Source of the DNA: Chamaea fasciata
Taxonomy: Eukaryota; Chordata; Aves; Passeriformes; Sylviidae
NCBI GenBank assembly: GCA_029207755.1
Contig: JARCOQ010000016.1
Span: 5,752,501 to 5,816,500 of the forward strand
Reading direction: 5' to 3'
DNA: 64,000 bases
This document shows positions 57,270 to 64,000 of this stretch, piece by piece. Position 1 is the first letter of the stretch; each line of letters begins with the position of its first letter. A program made the translations under genes and the position numbers. A model generated the notes under the pieces. It was not told where the DNA came from. It worked only from the letters and a program-made list of their open reading frames with translations, and did not search any database.

Positions 57270-58060
57270 TCTGACAAGCAAGTGCAGTATCTCAATCTCA
57301 ATTCTTTTTTCTCTTTTTCTTTTTTTTTTTTTTTTTTTAATGCCTGACAGTCTCTTAATTAGCATGAGAATTCACAAAATCCACCAAGGCAGCTATCCAT
57401 CTGTTTTGCTGACTTTCAGTAACAATATTTATCATTGCAGAAGTGTCAAAACAATAAAATCAGATGACATTTATGCAAAGGGTTTCTAACTACTTTAAAA
57501 AAGGCCCAAACCTTGAAAGCCTCCTGCAGTATACAGCTGGGAATTGTCTGCAGACACAAAGCTGAGAGTAATTCCTTCTGTACCTGCATAAATATTTTAA
57601 ACAAGTCGTCAAAGAATCTTCCAAGGGAGGTACAAGGATGGCTCTTTACCAACTTTATTCCAAGAGGTAAGACAGGGGAAAAAAATGAATCTCACACCCT
57701 GATGCCTTTCAGTTCTAGCTCCCAAAACACTATTTTTTGTGAGTACTTTCCACACTTCAAAAGAGTGCGATATAAATTGGTTCATGCCAGTGACAATTCT
57801 TAAGAAATTTAACCTGATCTGCCATGCAGTAAGAAGGGGGAATTAGAAAAAAAAAAATCTCCTTATTTAACTCTAAGGTATTTAAGCCAATATATAAATG
57901 AGAATTAATAAATCTGCATTTCCTATTGTCAGCACTAGTTGATTACAGCACTGTGGAGCCCTATCAAGGGGTGCATACGGCACACTAAGTTCTGTAGTGT
58001 ATTTAAATTATCCATAATAAATTTACGTAACAAATTTGAGTGTAGCTGCGTTTTCCCCTT
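57270..58060. promoter_or_regulatory. Candidate conserved block
   Basis: After a T18 run (57321-57338) the sequence is AT-rich and non-repetitive: GTCTCTTAATTAGCATGAG, AACAATATTTATCATTGC, GAGAATTAATAAATCTGC, CACTAGTTGATTACAGC, TATTTAAATTATCCATAATAAATTTACG. The frames at 57446-57652 and 57513-57803 mirror each other and have no domain. It is a strong enhancer-like texture. Confidence 0.45.
57321..57338 (+). repeat. Homopolymer tract, T18
   Basis: Eighteen T follow a TTTTTTCTCTTTTTC lead. A microsatellite at the edge of a candidate element. Confidence 0.9.
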
Positions 58061-58069
58061 ATCAAGAGT

Positions 58070-60535
58070 TTCTCTGTGTGGGAGCACTCAGAGTTAGGCT
58101 GTGGCTTAGCAGATTCCTGTGCAGAGGGAGAGGATGAGCCCCTGTAACCCTGGTTTTGATGGCCTTTTGCAGGGAAAGTGGCTTTTGTTCAGCTGAGCGA
58201 TACCTTCAGCTTGATCCCTGGTTGAGCACTGCTCCTCCTCTATCTGATCTCTGGCAAGGTGAGATTTTAAAGCCATTTTGTGCTGACAGCACAAATTTCT
58301 AAGGTTTTTTTGCCCCCCTGCAGCTCTTGCATGCTTGGTGTTGAAGGGTTTCCAGGGGCCAACAGCAAAAAGGAGCAGGATGCTGGAGTGAGGTGGCCAC
58401 CATGTGTTGGTACCACTGCCCAGTCTGGGTTTGTGCAAGAGCATCCCAATGAAGGGCAGCAAAGGCAGGGGGAGATCTGCTCCTGGAGGAACTTCCCAGG
58501 CAGCTGCTCCAGAATAAGTCTTTCTTCTTCAAGCCAGGGGTGGGAAGCCGGGCTGAGCTCCATGCTGATTGCAGGCATCTGTCTTTTCCTGACAGCTCTG
58601 CCTGTTAGTGCAAAGAGTCTGCTGTTTAATTTACCTGACTTGTTAACAGCTCCCTGTTTTGAAGTTGTAGGAAGTAGCTGATTTCACGTTTACAGTTGAA
58701 GCATTGAATTCCCATCGGGTGGCTAAAATTCACAAATAATCTGGTAATTTGTCTGCTGTCTTGGGAGCCCGTGGGGATGCTTCTCAGTGTATATCACAGT
58801 GTATATCACCATGTTCTGGTGAAAAGATTGATGAGCAAAAAGGAGCATGGAACTGGCTGGCCATGTGCCAGGAGGAGCTATCAAAACTGAAAGGCTCAAG
58901 GAAATCCCTGCCAAAGAAAGCAGGGATGGGAGTTTTGCACAGCCTCCCCTTGCAGAGGGGTTGCAGAGGAGGGTGGTGGGGAGCTCACAGCTTTGGGGAT
59001 GGTCTGCTTGCAGGAAAGAACATCCCATTGCTGCTGGTGGTGACCAGAGGGAACCAGAACACGGAGATGGGCTGAGTGGGTTTGTCTTGGCATATTGCAG
59101 CCTTGGCCCCTCAAAATGTCTTGAGCATCAGCTCAGTCCAAACAACACGGGAGCAAGTGAGAACCAGAGCAGAGCTGAGCTCAGCTCTCCATGGTGCACA
59201 TCTCAGAGGGGAAATTTGCTCTCAGGAGCACCACTGCAGGCAGGTATCATGCCCAAAAGCTGAAAGTAGAACAACAAATCTTCAGAGTTTCTTATCATTA
59301 ATGGCTCATCCCCATCATTCAACAGATCAGTAACTGGCAGCCCCAGAAACTGAAGGAGAGGAAAACACTGTTTGAGCAGCCTGGGACATCCCAAGACTGC
59401 ATGAAGGTGGATTTTGGCAATGAAACCCTCCCTGGTCACACTCACAATCCCTGACACGACCCACAGAGGATCCTGCAGGGACCCCTGGGAAGGGACAGAC
59501 CCTCTGCTGCACCCAAATTCCTTCCCCAACTGCTAAAGCAAGTGGGAAGTGAGCAACCTCCAGGCTCAGGCTCTGACTCTACGCATCTTCTGGAGTACAG
59601 ACCACTGTGTGCTGCTCTAAGGAAAATGCTGCAGCTCCCCCAGAAATCAGGCATGCTGGATTTGTAAATGAGTTTGGAGCTAGGGAAGGCAGGCTGCAGA
59701 CATCCCAGCAGAGCAGCAGGTAATCAGTAGGCTGTCCTCTACGGGGAAAGTGTTAAATCCTTCTTGGAGTGCTGACAAAAAGAGTTACAGTCCATATGTT
59801 TATTGCCAGAAAAATAATAAAAAGAGTATTGGTTTAACCAAGTCTAACAGCCATCAGAAGGTTTAGACATGTGCTCTTGCCTGGAGAGTTGGTGTGCGGG
59901 GCCAGGAGGAGTATTTCACCCCAACCTTGCCATCAAGTGATCAAAGCCAAGCTAACGACAGCCACCGGCCCAAACTCCCACCAGAAGGAGAATGTGGTGG
60001 TAAAACTGAACATGAGGAAATCCCCCCTGCAAACCCTGAAGGCCTGTGAGGCCTGTCCCAAGAAGCTGCTGTCCCTGCCCTCCTCCCACAGTGCTGCTGC
60101 ATCTCCGTCCCTGCTGAGGACAAGTCCCTGCACTGGGATGCTGCCGTGGGGCTGGGGATGGTGCAGGGTGTGCTGCCATGGCTGCCCAACCCTGCTGCCC
60201 TCTGGCAACTCCAGCCCCACACTGTTAGGTTCTCCTGGCACTTTTGGGGCCCTGTTGGGGTTGGGTGCAAATTTTGGGTGGAAAACTTTGCTAGTTGAGA
60301 TGGACACACTGGTGCAGTGAAGTCTGGATGTGACGAGGTGGGAAGACTCATTTTAAACTGAAGATTTAAGCGACCTCTCCAACAGAAAAAAACAGAAAGG
60401 ACATTGTTGAAAAGCCAATGTGGGCTTGAAATTAGAGCTGAGGGGAGCAAAACAAAACTGAGAAGGGGCCCAGGCAGTGCTGCTGAGCCAGGCTGGAGGC
60501 ACAGGGCATCCAGTTCTGGGGGTTTGGCTGCTCTC
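58070..60535. other. Non-coding stretch without recognised features
   Basis: Mixed GC. A perfect 12-base tandem duplication (CAGTGTATATCA) lies at 58785-58808. The frames at 58106-58462, 58280-58681, 58847-59263, 59871-60320 and 59941-60450 overlap on both strands and show no domain. The AT-rich spot at 59790-59850 is unremarkable. Confidence 0.55.
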
Positions 60536-60539
60536 TGTT

Positions 60540-60680
60540 CTCGTTTGCATTAACTAATGCTGCTTGGCATCATGTAATGCTTTATTGTTTTTATTGTTCT
60601 TGTTGTAAATACACCTAGAGGCATCTTATAAATAGAATTAATTATAGTTGTTTAATTCATTAGTTAAGTACACAGCGCAT
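60540..60680. promoter_or_regulatory. Small candidate conserved element
   Basis: GTTTGCATTAACTAATGCTG, GCTTTATTGTTTTTATTG (HOX/SOX-like), TAGAATTAATTATAGTTG and TTCATTAGTTAAG cores lie within 140 bases, with sharp GC-rich flanks. Confidence 0.4.
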
Positions 60681-60689
60681 TCTGCTCGC

Positions 60690-62390
60690 TGGAGAGGTTT
60701 GGATGGCTTCAGTCAGGGCATGCATGTACAAATCTATGTGTGGTCACGTTCACTGCGCCTGGGCCCGTGGCACCGGCTCTCCAGACCCTCTGGTCTCACG
60801 TTTCCAGCTTCACTCCCACTACTGCCCTTTCTCTCAAAAGCTCATGCTAAAATTAAGTAGTCGCAAGGAGAGTTTGGGAAGATTGGTCTACAAGAGGGCA
60901 GCACAACGGGAGGAGAAGGGCAGAAAATTTGGGTGAAAAGCATTTGAAACCTTCTCAGGGTTGTGGGCAGGACAGTGTCTCCATCCTGGGGTAAGTCTGG
61001 AAGTGGGAAGCCAAGGATGCTCCTGAACAGGGTGGTGGTGCGTAGACTGTGTCACACTGTCCTGGCTCCATCTGAACCCAGCAAGGCCAGTTTGGGAAGG
61101 GAAATGCTCTATGCCAGGGCACCTGGAGGAGGAATGCAGGTGTTGGGGCTGTTTTCTGAGACAAAGGACTTCATAGGGCTTCTCACAGGGAAAGGGGACA
61201 ACAAAGTGCACAGGGCAACCCATGCCTGATGTCTGGTAGCTCCTATCTTTGAGCAGACGACTGCAGGGCAGGGAATATGTGTGAGGATGAGAATTCATCC
61301 CCTTCCATCACAGCAACCATGTGAAAATAGCCTTTTCAGGAAACAGAGGAGTTTCCCAGTGTAGGGGCAATGCAGGCACTGTTTCAGTGGGGATATTAAC
61401 ATCAGCCTTTGTCCTGCCTCTCCTCCAGCCCAGGACAGGGGCAAACCCAGCTCTTGGGAAACACTGCAGAGAGAGAAGGGGCTTTAAACCAGTCCATGTC
61501 CTACTTTGTGACTTTTGCCAGTTCAAGCTGGCAGTGATAGGAACCAGCTCCACAATCCTCCTGCGCCATGGAGAATTTCTTCCTCCCCTTCACCTATCGT
61601 GGCTCACAGCAGAGTTTTATGAGCTCCCCCTGCCCAGGCTGACCCAGCTCAGAGCTGCCTCTCTCATAGGAGCAGAGCTGTTTTCCTCCAAACCACAACA
61701 CAACTGAAAAAACACAGCAGGTCAATACATCACAGAGCACACACTTGAAAGGGAACAGGCATAAAACTCATGTCATTGATGCAGGGCAAACCTTGCTCCC
61801 CTTCCCCTGATGCTCTGGACATTCCCAGGGCTGGGAGTGTCCTTTCCTGACCTGAGGATGGTAATGAGAGCTCAGGCACTTGCTAAAGCTTGGAGATAGG
61901 TGAAGGAAAACCCCATGCACAGCAATGGTTATGACCACTGGACTCAGGGGGAGTCGTGTCTGGTGTTGGCTCTGATTCTGCAAGTGATGTCCCCATGGGC
62001 TGCAGCATCCCCATCCTTCCCTCAGAGGCAGAGACATTGGTACTGGACATAAAGCCCATGCCAGGACTTGAGCACCTTGCAAAGAGGCAGAGAGAAGTTC
62101 CTCTCTCTGGCAAGACAGCAGGGTGGTAACGATTTAAATTCAACCAGGGAGGAGTTCCAGTCCCTTTTTTGGTCACCAGGCCTTGCTCTGCATTAACCTC
62201 ATCTGGAGGAGTGGCGATACCAAGGACCTGGGTCACATAACTCAGGCATGCCCTGGACAAGAGCAGTTGTTTAAACATCCCAAAACATCCCCAAACATCC
62301 CAAACCATTCCCCCTCCCGCCCACCTTGAGGCCATCACGAGCATCTTTGAAAGGTGTCACTGCATCCCTTTGCAGGCAACTGTTCCTCAT
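60690..62390. other. Non-coding stretch without recognised features
   Basis: Mixed GC. A minor triplication of AAACATCCC-like units lies at 62272-62305. The frames at 60888-61298, 61321-61707 and 61883-62344 have no recognisable domain. Confidence 0.55.
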
Positions 62391-62399
62391 TACTGCAGG

Positions 62400-62760
62400 A
62401 TTGGGAGGCACTCACAACAAGATGGAAAAAAATAATAACCGAAGGAAACCCAGTGAAGCCCCATGCGATAATAAAGGCTGACTCTAACTAACAGTTGTTA
62501 TTCAGACATTGTTAATGATATGATAAGCACTGCCATGTGCTAGGCAAGCTGTGACACGCGCCCCCGTGGACATATGGATAATCAGATCACATGCCTGCTT
62601 CAATCAAAGCCATAAGTACCAACTTGATCAGAATCAGAAGCAAGCCCAAGCTGACAGGAGCTGGGGAAGTGCTTTGGGGAAACATGTTCTTACAGATAAG
62701 AAAACAAATAAAAAGGGGAATTTAATTGTGATGCTGGAGTGTCCTTGCTGTGCATGAGAG
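62400..62760. promoter_or_regulatory. Candidate conserved block
   Basis: GCGATAATAAAGGCTGAC, CATTGTTAATGATATGATAAGC, CATATGGATAATCAGATCAC and TCAATCAAAGCCATAAG cores are packed into about 300 bases with a few retained CpGs. It is non-repetitive with no domain-bearing frame. Confidence 0.45.
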
Positions 62761-62769
62761 AGCCCAGCC

Positions 62770-63095
62770 CAAGAGAGCTCAGCACCTCCAGGACAGAGCC
62801 TGGCCCTGAGCTCCCACAGCAAGGGGATCCAGCTCCAGGACCTCATGGCCACCACAAGAGATGAACACACCCAGAATCAACTGCAGCAGGAGTTTTCCTT
62901 TCTGCTGGCACTCCAGATTATTGCCCTAGCTTGGGAGGAAGACTCTTGCCAGAGCTGCTAAGGATGGAGGTGGTTGAGATGCTTTAACTCGATTCATCTC
63001 CTCCGTGCAGCCAATTGCACACTGCAGTGTGGTGCAGACACACAGCTCCCTCCAGCACACACCTGAGCACTGCCAGTCAAGTCCCAGGCAGCTCA
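62770..63095. other. Non-coding stretch without recognised features
   Basis: GC-rich and bland. The minus frames at 62634-62870 and 62926-63111 have no domain. Confidence 0.5.
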
Positions 63096-63099
63096 CTGT

Positions 63100-63530
63100 C
63101 ATTAGAAACACTGAACATAATCACCAAATTTAATGCCTTTATCATTCCTCGATGGATCAGTGAACAGAGGAGCTAAAAGAAAGACAATTAGAAGCGTCAG
63201 TCTACGCTAATTTTTTTTTTCCATTGCCTTGCTTTTGTCTAAAGAGTTATTCATTTCCTAATTGTAAAATGTAATTTTGTTTGGGGGCTTTTGTTGTATT
63301 TGTTTTGTCATGTGGTTAATGCAGTTATTTGCTGCACACAACTGCTTTTCTCCTACTCAGCCCGTTTAATGGAATTCTTTGGCAGCTTTGACTTAAAATC
63401 ATTTTGGTTTAGTGACCAGGTCATTTCTGGAAGGGGAAATCAGATTGTTTCCTGGATTTCTGAGTCATATTTTGCTCAGCAAGATTCACTTCTTTAGATG
63501 CATGTTTTCATGAAGGTTTTTAATCCGGTC
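63100..63530. promoter_or_regulatory. Candidate conserved block
   Basis: AT-rich and non-repetitive: TCACCAAATTTAATGCC, AGACAATTAGAAGCGTC, TACGCTAATTTTTTTTTTCC, CATTTCCTAATTGTAAAATG and TGTGGTTAATGCAGTTATTTGC. The frame at 63291-63497 has no recognisable domain. Confidence 0.4.
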
Positions 63531-63534
63531 GTTT

Positions 63535-64000
63535 TGGTTCCAACGGAGACAAACCTCAGCAAGAAGCGGCGTCTTTCTCCCATCCTGTGAGGGGCCCACA
63601 CCAAAATCCTCTTGCCACTCCTTAGGAGAAAGCCCCAAGGAGTAACTCTTCTGTGTGCTGAACACACATTCCCACTAAGGGCTGCAAAATCTTGGACCAT
63701 CCCTCCCAGACTTGTCCTTCCCACAAGGAATGGCCACGAAGGAGAGCCACTGCCACCTCAGCCCTGCTGAGGCTCTTGGCAATGGCTGTGCCCCAGGCAG
63801 ACCCACAGGATCTGTTTTTGTTACGTCATAAACCACACCTGAAAGTTGTTTTTTCCACTCTAAGTGTTTAACTGGAAGGCCTCCTACAGCTCCAGAGCCC
63901 TGCTGAGTTGGATGGCAATGCAGGGAGTGAGTAAATTGCCCTTTTAGCACGTTTCCTCTGGCAAGAGGCTTTTCAGTCCCAGCCCTCCCTCCACATGAAA
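63535..64000. other. Non-coding stretch without recognised features
   Basis: Mixed composition to the window end. The minus frames at 63494-63724 and 63675-63950 show no domain. Confidence 0.5.

Noticed and set aside
1..64000. CRISPR arrays, operons, tRNA or rRNA genes, prophage
   Set aside because: Nothing with the required repeat, cloverleaf or operon structure was seen; the window is vertebrate-like non-coding DNA.

Overview
No protein-coding or RNA gene could be supported in this window. It reads as non-coding DNA from an amniote genome, most likely a bird or another sauropsid. Three things point that way. There is a decayed CR1-type LINE 3' end (about 10818-10950) and a decayed CR1-superfamily reverse-transcriptase piece (33785-34181, minus). 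There are several old MIR-like SINE remnants. There are no recognisable young mammalian SINEs, and interspersed repeats are sparse. All open frames are short, lack recognisable domains apart from retroelement relics, and are often built from GC-rich or homopolymer sequence. They look like chance frames.

The left end (1-5200) is the most structured part. GC- and CpG-rich islands (about 340-620, 1140-2200, 2952-3220, 3410-3905) alternate with AT-rich, TAATTA-rich blocks that look like conserved non-coding elements (1-335, 700-1135, 2245-2950, 3895-4125, 4890-5180). This is the usual look of the regulatory neighbourhood of a developmental transcription-factor gene, but the gene itself is not visible and I do not name it.

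From 5200 to 64000 the sequence alternates between bland, moderately GC-rich, fast-evolving-looking DNA and candidate enhancer-like blocks. The clearest blocks are 11110-12290, 14341-15010, 15460-15910, 17440-17800, 24060-24580, 27420-27840, 31090-31430 with 31693-31970, 38820-39060, 39740-40080, 40300-40870, 44330-44800, 48960-49660, 51240-51790, 52140-52900, 53560-53950, 57270-58060, 60540-60680, 62400-62760 and 63100-63530. They were chosen by composition and motif texture only; no alignment was possible.

The most notable signals are these: two long inverted repeats embedded in enhancer-like DNA (5776-5929 and 17625-17722), which resemble exapted ancient MITE or Eulor/UCON-type hairpins; a recurring RFX X-box-like motif in several candidate elements, with a near-ideal copy at 3923-3937; and a short relic of a Ty3/gypsy-type reverse transcriptase at 22711-22925, a retroelement class that is rare in birds. 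Simple repeats (T30, C16, CT, CA, AAAT, GAA, TA tracts) are scattered throughout.
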